IMG/VR virus record: IMGVR_UViG_3300028025_001340
Coordinates: 1-37,532 of that record
Direction: 5' to 3' (one strand)
DNA: 37,532 nucleotides
Source: a virus
Part shown: piece after piece, positions 1 to 7,939 of the stretch
How the letters are laid out: every line of letters begins with the position of its first letter
How positions within the stretch are numbered: the first letter of the stretch is position 1
Notes under the pieces: generated by a model
The model's database searches: none
The model's input: only the letters and a program-made list of their open reading frames with translations
What the model was told of the DNA's origin: nothing
Translations under genes and position numbers: made by a program

Positions 1-2
1 AG

Positions 3-377
3 CGTTTCGACCAGTACCTTCCACATGACGTTGAAGTCCGTGAGATGGGGACAGGAAAGAGTCGCAAGGAAGTCCTCCAAGAAGCAGGACTAGAGATTAC
101 CGTAGCTCCTAGACTATCTGTGGCTGATGGCATACAGGCAGTGCGTAGGTTGCTACCACGTTGTTGGTTTGATAAGGACAAGACTAAGCAGGGCGTTAAT
201 GCTTTACGTAACTATCGTAGGGAATATAACGAGAAGCAGAACGTGTACTACGAGAAACCGCTACATGATTGGGCATCTCACGCTTCAGATAGTTTCAGGT
301 ATTTAGCGATAACACTTGACGAATCAGACGATTCATGGTCATCAAATATCACAATTAATACTAAATGGGTTGTATAA
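3..377 (+). CDS. terL: Terminase large subunit, C-terminal part (cut by window start)
   Basis: The reading frame is open from the first base, so the gene starts outside the window. The 124 residues match residues 296-419 of the full TerL at 33540-34799 exactly. They cover the end of the nuclease domain, including the late acidic motif ASDSFRYLAI. It ends TAA-TAA, 29 bases before the portal start. An internal ATG at 45 is not a real start. The role is described under the full copy. Confidence 0.95.
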   Translation, partial: RFDQYLPHDVEVREMGTGKSRKEVLQEAGLEITVAPRLSVADGIQAVRRLLPRCWFDKDKTKQGVNALRNYRREYNEKQNVYYEKPLHDWASHASDSFRYLAITLDESDDSWSSNITINTKWVV

Positions 378-392
378 TAAGCAAAATATCCG

Positions 393-409
393 CATAGGGT
401 TTAGCTATG
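393..409 (+). promoter_or_regulatory. Small hairpin over the portal start codon
   Basis: Bases 393-397 (catag) can pair with 405-409 (ctatg), which contains the portal ATG at 407. The short gap between terL and portal holds no strong Shine-Dalgarno sequence, so folding could tune portal translation. The motif tccgcataggg here resembles tccgtataggg upstream of the scaffold gene. The stem has only 5 base pairs, so function is a guess. The identical copy is at 34815-34831. Confidence 0.3.
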
Positions 410-2500
410 GATTCAGGACAAGTAAAAGGTATTTTAGAGAACGAGATTGAGAATGCAATCGGCTTTATCGACTCTGAAACTACTGACGAACGGACAAGAG
501 CATTACAGTATTACTTACGTGAACCTTACGGTAACGAGGTTGAAGGTCGCTCACAGATCGTAACAGGCGAGGTAGCTGAAGCTGTTGATGGCGCATTGCC
601 ACAGCTCCTACGTGTCTTTACGACAACAGAGGACATCGTTTACTTTGAACCTAAGTCACCTAATGACGAGGAAACAGCTAAGCAAGCTACTGAATACTGT
701 AACTGGGTGTTCTATCGTGAGAATGATGGTCTGCTGATCCTGCATAACTGGTTTAAGGATGCGCTCCTGCAAAAGACAGGTATTGTTAAGTCTTATTGGG
801 ATTCGCAAGAAGATGTAGTCAAAGAAAAGTACAAGAACCTAACAGAAGAAGAACTTGCCTTATTGCTATCTGACGAGACGATGGAAGTCGTGCGTCAAAA
901 GGTAGAGATGGTAGAGGCAGGAGTTGATGAGATGGGTATGCCTATTATGGCTCCGTCTTATTCTGTAACGGTAAAGAAGGTTAAGAAGTCTGGTCAGGTA
1001 AAGATAGAGAACGTGCCACCAGAGGAGTTCTTGATCTCTAAGTCAGCCAAGACTATTGACGATTCTCCATTCGTAGCTCACAGACGCTTAATGCCTCGTA
1101 GTGATCTTATCGCTATGGGTTACAGCAAAGACGTAGTTGACAGTCTGCCAACGTATGACGATCTAACCTACAGTCCTGAGCGTATTGCACGATTTAACCA
1201 AGACGAGCAGCCTGATTCAGCTCCTAGCCTAGACTTCTCGATGCAGACACTTGAGGTATACGAGTGCTATATACGTATTGACGAGGACGAGGACGGTATC
1301 GCTGAGTTACGCAGGATTGTTTACTGTGGCTCTGAGATTCTGGATGACGAAGAAACAGACGTTATTCCGTTCCATTCGATCTGTCCGATCCCAATTCCGC
1401 ATAAGTTCTTTGGGCAGTCATTAGCTGATAGAACGATGGACATTCAGTTAATCAAGTCCACGTTAATGCGTCAGACTTTGGATAACTTGTATCTAACGAA
1501 TAACGCTCGTGTTGGTGTCGTGGACGGACAAGTGAACCTGGACGACATGCTTAATGCTACGCCTGGTGGCATTATCCGAGTAAAGAATCCTAATGCTCTG
1601 ATACCGTTACAAGTGCCTAGCGTAACAGGTCAGGCATTCCCAATGTTTGAGTATCTGGACGGTGTAGCAGCTAAGCGTACAGGCGTTACAGACGCATCAG
1701 CAGGTTTAGACCCAGACGTACTGTCTAACGTCACAGCAACGGCTGTAGCGGCTATGATGAAGTCTAATAGCGGTAAGTTGGAGTTGATCGCTCGTGTGTT
1801 TGCTGACACTGGTGTTAAGTCGTTGTTCAGAGGTATTCTGCATCTATTGGGCAAGTATCAGGACAAGGCAAAGCTAGTCCGTATGCGTGGTAAGTACGTA
1901 CAGTACGATCCTAGAACTTGGGCGAATGAATACGACATTAGCATTAACGTAGGTCTTGGCTCTGGTGACAGAGATCAGAAGTTAGCTATGTTGCAGATGA
2001 TTCTAGCGAAACAAGAACAGATATTGCAGCAGTTTGGCCCATCTAATCCGCTAGTATCGGTAGGTCAGTATCGCACCACGTTAGCAAAGTTTATCGAGTC
2101 AGCAGGGTTTAAAGATGCAAACGCATTTCTTAACGAGATTACTCCTGAACAAGATGCTGCTCTTGCACAGCCTCAGCCTCCATCTCCCGATGCACAGGCA
2201 GAGGTTGCTCAGATGCTTGCGAACGTTGAACGAGAGAAGATCGCTGCGAAGGCGCAGATCGACAATGAGAAGCTAAAGTTAAAGCAGCAGGAACTAGAGG
2301 CTCAATATACCCAAAAGGGTCTAGAGATGGCTATGAAGAATCAGCAGCAACAGGCTGACATCAAGATTAAAGAAGCACAGTTAGCTGTTCAGCAGTTACA
2401 GGCAATTCTAACGATGGATATGGCAGACGAGCAGATGCGTCAGAAGCAAGCTGAGATTGTCCTGAAAGCGATTAAAGAATTAGGTGGTTTAGTCCAATGA
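407..2500 (+). CDS. Portal protein, SU10-like (variant 1)
   Basis: A 697-residue portal protein, expected to form the dodecameric ring at the head vertex through which DNA is packaged and ejected. Recognition rests on the N-terminal region (the GRSQIVTGEVAEAVDGALP stretch), the EFLISKSAK stretch, position after terL and before scaffold and capsid genes, and a size normal for podovirus portals. The last ~130 residues are a Gln/Lys/Glu-rich coiled coil (about 590-690). The stop overlaps the next start as ATGA. It differs from the copy at 34829 by about 12 conservative residues, for example T versus V in the SMQTLEV stretch and PQPPSPD versus PQPKSPD. Family assignment is from memory of these families. 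Confidence 0.9.
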   Translation: MDSGQVKGILENEIENAIGFIDSETTDERTRALQYYLREPYGNEVEGRSQIVTGEVAEAVDGALPQLLRVFTTTEDIVYFEPKSPNDEETAKQATEYCNWVFYRENDGLLILHNWFKDALLQKTGIVKSYWDSQEDVVKEKYKNLTEEELALLLSDETMEVVRQKVEMVEAGVDEMGMPIMAPSYSVTVKKVKKSGQVKIENVPPEEFLISKSAKTIDDSPFVAHRRLMPRSDLIAMGYSKDVVDSLPTYDDLTYSPERIARFNQDEQPDSAPSLDFSMQTLEVYECYIRIDEDEDGIAELRRIVYCGSEILDDEETDVIPFHSICPIPIPHKFFGQSLADRTMDIQLIKSTLMRQTLDNLYLTNNARVGVVDGQVNLDDMLNATPGGIIRVKNPNALIPLQVPSVTGQAFPMFEYLDGVAAKRTGVTDASAGLDPDVLSNVTATAVAAMMKSNSGKLELIARVFADTGVKSLFRGILHLLGKYQDKAKLVRMRGKYVQYDPRTWANEYDISINVGLGSGDRDQKLAMLQMILAKQEQILQQFGPSNPLVSVGQYRTTLAKFIESAGFKDANAFLNEITPEQDAALAQPQPPSPDAQAEVAQMLANVEREKIAAKAQIDNEKLKLKQQELEAQYTQKGLEMAMKNQQQQADIKIKEAQLAVQQLQAILTMDMADEQMRQKQAEIVLKAIKELGGLVQ

Positions 2501-2727
2501 GTAAAGCAGATTGGGCGGCTCGGATACTTCAAGATGAGCGATTCATTGAAGTAATGAACGAGCTAAAAGAGTTAGAGATACAGAAGTTTAGAAGTACAGA
2601 TTACAGCGACATGGAACTACGTGAACAAGCGTATCTACGCCTCCGAGTTCTCGAGGATATAGAAGGTTATATTCAAGGGCTTACTAACCAAAAGCTCATT
2701 GACGCAAAAAGATGGAAGATTTTGTAG
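2497..2727 (+). CDS. Small conserved protein between portal and scaffold
   Basis: A 76-residue, charged, probably all-helical protein with no recognised domain. It starts inside the portal stop (ATGA), so it is translationally coupled to the portal. The copy at 37251-37481 is identical in protein sequence despite several silent base changes, which shows purifying selection and supports a real gene. Its place next to portal and scaffold suggests a minor head or assembly role; that is inference. Confidence 0.75.
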   Translation: MSKADWAARILQDERFIEVMNELKELEIQKFRSTDYSDMELREQAYLRLRVLEDIEGYIQGLTNQKLIDAKRWKIL

Positions 2728-2731
2728 TCCG

Positions 2732-2750
2732 TATAGGGCGGTTCCCTATA
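2732..2750 (+). promoter_or_regulatory. Perfect 7-bp hairpin upstream of the scaffold gene
   Basis: tataggg (2732-2738) and ccctata (2744-2750) are perfect inverted repeats around the loop cggtt. No T-run follows, so a classical terminator is unlikely. It lies 19 bases before the scaffold start and is conserved in the second copy at 37486-37504. A translation-control or RNA-processing site is possible. Confidence 0.45.
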
Positions 2751-2769
2751 TAATTATGGAAATGAAAAC

Positions 2770-3744
2770 ATGAGCGATACTGAAAGCACCACTCCAGAGG
2801 GAAGTGCGCAGTTAGATGTAAATGGTGCAGCTAACGCTATTTTGGGATTAATGGGTACTGATGACGGCTCCGAACAGGAACAACCAGAACAGCGCACAGA
2901 ATCCAACGATAGCGATGCCGAATCAGAGGAATACGAGGAATCGGACGAATCTGAGGTAGAACAAGAAGAAGCTGATGAGTCAGAGGAACCCCAAAAATTC
3001 CGAGTGAAAGCTGCGGGAGAAGAACGTGAGGTAACCCTAGATGAACTCATTAAGTCGTATCAACTTGGCACTGATTATACAAAGAAATCGCAAGCTGTAG
3101 CGGAAGAACGTAAGGCGGTTGAGGCCGAACGCCAAGCAGTTCAAGAAGCGAAGCAACTCCGTGATACTTATGCGGAGAGGTTGCAGTATATCGAGCAAGC
3201 CTTGATGCAGCCTCAAGAAACAGAGAATCTGGAATACCTGAAAGAGACTGATCCAATTGGATACGCTGTTAAGGTTGCAGAGATGTCTCAGAGGGAAAAG
3301 CAGTTAGCGCAGGTTCGTGCTGAGAGAGCGCATATAGCTCAACAGCAAGAATACGACAGACAGCAGCAACTACGTGCAACGGTCGCACAGGAAGCTGAGA
3401 AGTTAGTCAGTGCGTTACCTGAATACGCTGATCCTGTTAAGGGTGAAGTGATCCGTAAAGAGATACGCAGCTACGGTAAACAGGCTGGATTCTCGGATGA
3501 TGAACTAGCGAATGTATTTGATTCACGTGCTGTATTAACGCTTTATAAAGCTATGCAGTACGATAAATTGAAAGCATCGCAACCAGCTATTGCTAAGAAG
3601 GTAAATGATGCGCCTAAGACAATGAAGTCAGGTGTATCACAACCAAGAGATAGCGGAGCTGAGGATATGAAAAAACTGAAGGCTAGAGCTAAACAATCTG
3701 GAAGGATTGCTGATGCCGCAGCCGCTTTTGAACGCTTTTTATAG
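2770..3744 (+). CDS. Head scaffolding protein
   Basis: A 324-residue protein directly before the major capsid gene, the normal place for a scaffold that guides procapsid assembly and then leaves the head. The N-terminal ~75 residues are very rich in Glu, Asp and Ser. A short segment typical of phage scaffolds follows (FRVKAAGEEREVTLDEL, then a Gln/Glu/Lys/Arg coiled coil from about 100 to 220). The C-terminus is basic, which would suit binding to the capsid's inner surface. The start has ggaaatga just upstream. Function is inferred from composition and position. Confidence 0.8.
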   Translation: MSDTESTTPEGSAQLDVNGAANAILGLMGTDDGSEQEQPEQRTESNDSDAESEEYEESDESEVEQEEADESEEPQKFRVKAAGEEREVTLDELIKSYQLGTDYTKKSQAVAEERKAVEAERQAVQEAKQLRDTYAERLQYIEQALMQPQETENLEYLKETDPIGYAVKVAEMSQREKQLAQVRAERAHIAQQQEYDRQQQLRATVAQEAEKLVSALPEYADPVKGEVIRKEIRSYGKQAGFSDDELANVFDSRAVLTLYKAMQYDKLKASQPAIAKKVNDAPKTMKSGVSQPRDSGAEDMKKLKARAKQSGRIADAAAAFERFL

Positions 3745-3753
3745 GAAATTATC

Positions 3754-4698
3754 ATGCCAACTTATCAAACATTTACCGCTATCGGTATGCGTGAAGATTT
3801 ATCTGATGTTATCTATAACATCAGCCCAACTGATACACCAATTATGTCGTCTATCGGTAAGACTAGCGCAACTGCTGTTTACCACGAGTGGCAGACTGAC
3901 AGCTTGGCTGCTGCTACTACCGCTAACGCTGCTGTTGAAGGTGCAGACGCAACTAGCGCAACTTTAGCTCCAACAACTCGTGTAGGTAACTACACCCAGA
4001 TCGTACAAAAGACTGTACAAGTTTCTGGTACTTTGGACAAAGTAAACAAAGCAGGTCGTAAGTCAGAAAAGGCTTACCAGTTAGCTAAGGCTTCTGCTGA
4101 ATTAAAGCGTGACTTAGAGACAATCATCACTGCTAATCAGGGTCGTAGCGCAGGTACATCAACCGTAGCCCGCACAATGGGTTCGTTGTTGTCATGGATC
4201 AAAACCAACAGCTCACAAGGCAGTGGTGGTTCTGCTCCTGCAACTTCAGGCGTATCTACCCGTACCGATGGTACACAGCGTACTGCTACTGAAGCATTAT
4301 TAAAAACTGTTGTTGCTTCGATCTTCGATCAAGGCGGTTCTCCTAAAGCTGTATTCGTTGGTTCAGCAGGTAAGCAAAAGGTATCTACATTTGCTGGTAT
4401 CGCTGTAAATCGTTATCAGATCAGCAAGCCTGAAGCTGGCGTTATCATCGGTGCGGCAGACATTTATCAATCTGACTTCGGTCAATTGTCTATCGTTCCA
4501 GATCGTTTCATGCGTGATCGTGATATGTTGATTCTCGATCCTGAGTACGCAGCAATGGCTTACTTACGTCCATTCATGACTAATGAATTGGCTAAGTCTG
4601 GTGACTCTGAGAAAACTCAGATTCTTGCTGAAGTAACTTTGGAAGTTAAGAACGAAGCAGCTCACGGTATCGTAGCTGACTTGAACTTCGCACTGTAA
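3754..4698 (+). CDS. Major capsid protein, SU10-like
   Basis: A 314-residue major head protein, expected to have the HK97 fold. The N-terminal segment with DLSDVIYNISPTDTPIMSSI, then YHEWQTDSL, and the later QILAEVTLEVKNEAAHGIV are typical of the family once called DUF5309 and later linked to SU10 heads. It follows the scaffold by 9 bases with aggaaatt as ribosome site. It ends with tandem stops (TAA-TAG) and a strong terminator, as expected for the most highly expressed virion gene. Codon use looks cleaner and more uniform than in the neighbours. Confidence 0.93.
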   Translation: MPTYQTFTAIGMREDLSDVIYNISPTDTPIMSSIGKTSATAVYHEWQTDSLAAATTANAAVEGADATSATLAPTTRVGNYTQIVQKTVQVSGTLDKVNKAGRKSEKAYQLAKASAELKRDLETIITANQGRSAGTSTVARTMGSLLSWIKTNSSQGSGGSAPATSGVSTRTDGTQRTATEALLKTVVASIFDQGGSPKAVFVGSAGKQKVSTFAGIAVNRYQISKPEAGVIIGAADIYQSDFGQLSIVPDRFMRDRDMLILDPEYAAMAYLRPFMTNELAKSGDSEKTQILAEVTLEVKNEAAHGIVADLNFAL

Positions 4699-4704
4699 TA
4701 GACT

Positions 4705-4735
4705 AGCCCTCTGCCTAACGGTAGGGGGCTTTTTT
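4705..4735 (+). terminator. Rho-independent terminator after the capsid gene
   Basis: An 11-bp stem (agccctctgcc with ggtagggggct, two G-U pairs), loop taac, then six T. It begins 7 bases after the capsid stop. It should limit read-through into the tail genes and help keep capsid the most abundant product. It is the only classical terminator I see in the window. Confidence 0.9.
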
Positions 4736-4744
4736 GAGGGACTA

Positions 4745-5044
4745 ATGGAAAACTATCGTACTCAGACGGTTCATGCGGACGGTGATGGTGGGATTATCAT
4801 CGAAACTAATCAAGATATATCTGACATCCTAGAGCGCAATAAAGTGCTTCAGGAAGTTGACAAGGCTAGGACAGGAGCAACAGAAGATTTACATTTAATA
4901 GGCTCAATACCTTTTACGGCTATTGATAAGCTCAATCAAATGGGAATCATGCGTGGATTTGCGATAATGGACGAGGTAGCTTTTAAGAAGTGGCTCAACC
5001 ATCCTGAACAAGCACCGTTAAAGATATATCGAGGAACAGTATGA
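4745..5044 (+). CDS. Conserved hypothetical head-region protein
   Basis: A 99-residue protein of unknown function, just after the capsid terminator with gaggg as ribosome site. No signal peptide or membrane segment is visible. Its stop overlaps the start of the glycosyltransferase-like gene (ATGA). The position between capsid and adaptor suggests a head-completion or accessory role, but nothing in the sequence proves it. Confidence 0.65.
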   Translation: MENYRTQTVHADGDGGIIIETNQDISDILERNKVLQEVDKARTGATEDLHLIGSIPFTAIDKLNQMGIMRGFAIMDEVAFKKWLNHPEQAPLKIYRGTV

Positions 5045-5694
5045 GAGTTGGCGTTTGTATTCCATGTAGAGACGAAGTACATACAGGTTTTGCGTTTGAT
5101 TTTGCTAGGATGGCTGCACATGATGCGTCTGTTCGATGCAAGGACGGTAAGGGTGGTCTAAGCCTCTATACGATGCCTGGAACGCTTATATTCGATCAGC
5201 GTGAGAAGTTAGCTCAGGTAGCATTAAAAGAGGGCTGTGACGCTGTTCTGTACATTGATAGCGATATGCGTTTTCCTCCTGATTTGATAACGATTATGTT
5301 ATCTCGTGAGGTTGGAATTGTAGGTGTCAATGCTGTCACTAGACGTAAACCATGTATGCCAACGGCTAAACTGTTAGTTAAGTCTGAGGATGAGAAGGGT
5401 ATTCGCCATCATTGGTCTAATGTCGATTCTCGTGGTAAGGAAGGTATTGAGAAGATTACTGCTGTTGGTTTTGGGGCGGTAATGATTCGTAAGGAAGTGT
5501 TTGAGAAGGTTCCTCAGCCGTGGTTTGATGCAGGATGGGGGCCAACTGGTGTAGTAGGTGAGGATGTTCACTTTTGCGTTAAAGCTGGTGACAATGGCTT
5601 TGATACTTGGGTGGATCACGAGCTGTCTATGCACATCAAGCACGTAGGTACGTATGAGTACGGCTGGGATGATTTTGAGCAACTAGAGGAATAA
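5041..5694 (+). CDS. GT-A type glycosyltransferase-like protein
   Basis: A 217-residue protein with a glycosyltransferase A pattern: an N-terminal strand with a CIPCRDE nucleotide-sugar-binding start, a DSD metal-binding triad at residues 73-75 (VLYIDSDMRFP), and a later Gly-rich acceptor segment (WGPTGVVGEDVHF) with GEDVHFC in the place of the usual catalytic ED. It would transfer a sugar from a nucleotide donor. It sits inside the head-tail module, coupled to the genes on both sides, so the acceptor may be a virion protein or a surface glycan. Substrate is unknown. Confidence 0.75.
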   Translation: MRVGVCIPCRDEVHTGFAFDFARMAAHDASVRCKDGKGGLSLYTMPGTLIFDQREKLAQVALKEGCDAVLYIDSDMRFPPDLITIMLSREVGIVGVNAVTRRKPCMPTAKLLVKSEDEKGIRHHWSNVDSRGKEGIEKITAVGFGAVMIRKEVFEKVPQPWFDAGWGPTGVVGEDVHFCVKAGDNGFDTWVDHELSMHIKHVGTYEYGWDDFEQLEE

Positions 5695-5695
5695 T

Positions 5696-6316
5696 ATGGC
5701 TTTTAGTACATACAGTGACTTAAAGACTACGATAGCTAGTTACTTAGCTCGTAGTGATTTAACGGCTATGATTCCTACTTTCATCCAGTTGGCTGAATTA
5801 CGTCTGCGTAGAGAACTCAGAACTCGTCAAATGTTGGTTGTAGCTACAGCAAATACGACAGGTGGAGACTCTACCGTAGGATTACCTACTGACTTCCTAG
5901 AGATGCGTGATATTCACGTAAATACTAACCCTATAACGACACTAGCTTATAGTGCGCCTAACTCGTTCTATAACTCTTACAGGGCTACAGAATCAGGTAA
6001 GCCTACTGACTATACTGTATTAGCGACAGAGCTTCAATTGTCTCCTGTTCCTGACAGCACTTATCAGTTACAAATGCTCTACTACGCTCAGCCGTACTTC
6101 TTGAGCGACACGAATCAAGGTAATGTATTCTTAACTAACTTTCCTGATGCGTTGCTGTACGCTGCTTTAGGTGAGGCAGAACCGTATCTAATGAATGACG
6201 CAAGATTACAGACTTGGGCTAGTTTGTACGATAGGGCAATATCATCAATAACGATTGCAGACCAGAGTAGTGAGTACAGTGGTCAGCCAATGTCAATGAA
6301 CTATAACGTGAGGTAA
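5696..6316 (+). CDS. Head-tail adaptor protein, SU10-like
   Basis: A 206-residue protein with the N-terminus usual for podovirus adaptors (TYSDLKTTIASYLARSDL, then IQLAELRLRRELRTRQM), followed by a beta-rich part. Such proteins form a ring below the portal and connect it to tail and fibres. Start is 2 bases after the upstream gene with gagga as ribosome site. Family identification rests on the helical N-terminal pattern plus position. Confidence 0.82.
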   Translation: MAFSTYSDLKTTIASYLARSDLTAMIPTFIQLAELRLRRELRTRQMLVVATANTTGGDSTVGLPTDFLEMRDIHVNTNPITTLAYSAPNSFYNSYRATESGKPTDYTVLATELQLSPVPDSTYQLQMLYYAQPYFLSDTNQGNVFLTNFPDALLYAALGEAEPYLMNDARLQTWASLYDRAISSITIADQSSEYSGQPMSMNYNVR

Positions 6317-6321
6317 CAATT

Positions 6322-6708
6322 ATGGCAGAAATGTCGAACTATTTAGAAAATGCTCTAATTAACGCTACCTTGCGTAATACGAGCTACACAAGTCCTGCGA
6401 CTGTTTACATCGGTCTATATACATCTGATCCTACTGATGCCAATACTGGCACTGAAGTATCTGGTGGTTCTTATACACGTACTGCGGTAACGATGGGTGC
6501 GCCTAGTAACGGTGTATCTACTAATACTGCTGCTGTAGAGTTTCCACAGGCTTCTGGTTCATGGGGAACAGTTGGTTGGATCGGTATTCTTGATGCTTCT
6601 TCTAGCGGTAACTTGCTTTACCACACAGCATTAGACACATCTAAAACTATTTCTTCTGGAGATATCTTTAAGATAGCTATTGGCGGTCTTAGCGTAACTC
6701 TGGCGTAA
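6322..6708 (+). CDS. Small beta-rich virion protein
   Basis: A 128-residue protein with the pattern VYIGLYTSDPTDANTGTEV, then GGSYTRTAVT, found in many phage tail or decoration proteins. It is predicted to be mostly beta strand, ends in a hydrophobic strand, and has no signal peptide. gagg lies before the start. It sits between the adaptor and a run of beta-rich tail proteins. Whether it is a tail-fibre part or a head decoration protein cannot be told from sequence alone. Confidence 0.7.
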   Translation: MAEMSNYLENALINATLRNTSYTSPATVYIGLYTSDPTDANTGTEVSGGSYTRTAVTMGAPSNGVSTNTAAVEFPQASGSWGTVGWIGILDASSSGNLLYHTALDTSKTISSGDIFKIAIGGLSVTLA

Positions 6709-6718
6709 GGGGTAAATA

Positions 6719-7219
6719 ATGGCACTAGTTGTCGCAGATCGTGTCAAGGAAACATCTACCACTGCTGGCACTGGTACGCTAACGCTTGCTGGTGCTAGTT
6801 CTGGGTTTCAATCCTTTGCTATAATTGGTAATGGCAATACTACCTACTATTCTATTGTTGATAGCACTGCTAGCACATGGGAAGTAGGTATCGGCACGTA
6901 CACATCTTCAGGTACTACGTTATCTCGTGATACGGTACTAGCTAACAGTTTAGGCACTACCGCTAAGATTGACTTTGCTTCTAATAGCAAGGATGTATTT
7001 GTTACGTATCCAGCTACTAAGTCAGTTCATGAGGACGCTACTAATACTGCTTACTCAGATCAATTTGCCGCATCTAACGGTATCGTATTAAATAACCTCA
7101 CTGTAGCTACAACGTTCTCTATTCCTAGCGGATATTCAGCTATGAGTGCTGGCCCTATTACGATTAATAGCGGTGTAAGCGTAACTGTACCGAGTGGGTC
7201 TAAGTGGGTGGTGTTCTAG
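6719..7219 (+). CDS. Tail protein with a shared C-terminal cap
   Basis: A 166-residue, Ser/Thr/Gly-rich, beta-structured protein. The N-terminal half (ADRVKETSTTAGTGTLTL, then SRDTVLANS) is a pattern common in phage structural proteins. The last ~30 residues (MSAGPIT, then VTVPSGSKWVVF) closely match the C-terminus of the fibre-like protein at 15214-15789. The next gene starts immediately after its stop. Most likely a minor tail or fibre part. Confidence 0.7.
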   Translation: MALVVADRVKETSTTAGTGTLTLAGASSGFQSFAIIGNGNTTYYSIVDSTASTWEVGIGTYTSSGTTLSRDTVLANSLGTTAKIDFASNSKDVFVTYPATKSVHEDATNTAYSDQFAASNGIVLNNLTVATTFSIPSGYSAMSAGPITINSGVSVTVPSGSKWVVF

Positions 7220-7939
7220 ATGTTTGGTTTATCGGCATACTCACAAGCTCCGTATTCGTCATTAGCGGGTGATTCAGGGAATGTCGTATTAGCCACTGCT
7301 GCGGTAGATGCTTTTGCCACAGTAACGGCAAACGCTTTTGCTGTTTATAACGGTGCAGGAAGTATTAACGGCTCTGCTACTGTTTCTGCTGTAGGTATTA
7401 GGATTCAGACTGCTACAGGCTCTATAAATGCAACTGCGGTAGTAACTGCGGCTGGTGGCATTATTTATAGTGCTACTGGCTCAATAATTGGAACCGCTAC
7501 TGTAACTGCTAATGGTGGGTTAATCATACTTGCCACAGGTGCTATAAACGGCACAGCAACGGTTACGGCAGAAGCTACTAGAGTTTTATTCTTTACTGGT
7601 GCTATTGATGGTACTGCTACGGTTACGGCTGACGGCATACGAGTTCAGGTAGGTACTGCTGCTATTGACGGAACGGCTACGGTAACATCAAGTAGCGAAG
7701 TTGATTATAGTGGCACTGCTTCAGTTGATGCTGTTGCAGAGGTTTCATGTTTAGCAATAGCTGTATGGAACGCTATAGCAGGTATAGAAGGAAATGCAGA
7801 TATAAGCGCAGACGGTCATGTAATTGGTGACGAGTGGGATAACGTAGTAGAACAACCGAATACTTGGACTATTGTTCCTTCTGGTGATAACACATGGACA
7901 GTAGTTTCATCGCAATCTGATACTTGGACAAGGCAATAA
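7220..7939 (+). CDS. Repeat protein with nine exact 20-residue units
   Basis: A 239-residue protein built from a 20-residue repeat with a core like GAIDGTATVTA. Equivalent triplets fall exactly 60 bases apart at 7298, 7358, 7418, 7478, 7538, 7598, 7658, 7718 and 7778, with no insertion or deletion. This suggests a beta-solenoid or stacked-strand rod. The C-terminus carries three short Trp repeats (NTWTIV, NTWTVV, DTWTRQ). The stop overlaps the next start (TAATG). A structural tail or fibre role is inferred from position; no family is recognised. Confidence 0.7.
   Translation: MFGLSAYSQAPYSSLAGDSGNVVLATAAVDAFATVTANAFAVYNGAGSINGSATVSAVGIRIQTATGSINATAVVTAAGGIIYSATGSIIGTATVTANGGLIILATGAINGTATVTAEATRVLFFTGAIDGTATVTADGIRVQVGTAAIDGTATVTSSSEVDYSGTASVDAVAEVSCLAIAVWNAIAGIEGNADISADGHVIGDEWDNVVEQPNTWTIVPSGDNTWTVVSSQSDTWTRQ
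7258..7797 (+). repeat. Nine 60-bp tandem coding repeats
   Basis: A periodic coding repeat: an element of the form ggtgctattgatggtactgc recurs with exactly 60-base spacing through the gene at 7220-7939. Bases vary while the glycine, alanine and valine pattern stays, so the array is old and kept at protein level rather than recently expanded. Outer limits are approximate. Confidence 0.85.

Larger units (their letters stand above)
1..2778. repeat. First copy of a long divergent end repeat
   Basis: Positions 1-2500 align without gaps to 34423-36922, and 2497-2778 align to 37251-37532. Bases 1-453 are identical to 34423-34875; the first mismatch is at 454 (t here, c in the other copy). After that the portal genes differ at many, mostly silent, sites. 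This copy lacks the 332 bases at 36919-37250. It marks closure of a circular or concatemeric genome unit of about 34.4 kb, with two strain variants at its ends. Confidence 0.95.

Noticed and set aside
2728-2740. T7-type phage promoter suggested by tataggg
   Set aside because: No single-subunit RNA polymerase gene is visible in an apparently complete genome, and the upstream part of a T7-like promoter is absent. The sequence fits a hairpin better.
2754-3050. Minus-strand Ser-rich reading frames over the scaffold gene
   Set aside because: They are antisense to the Glu/Ser-rich scaffold N-terminus, have no ribosome site and look like composition artefacts.
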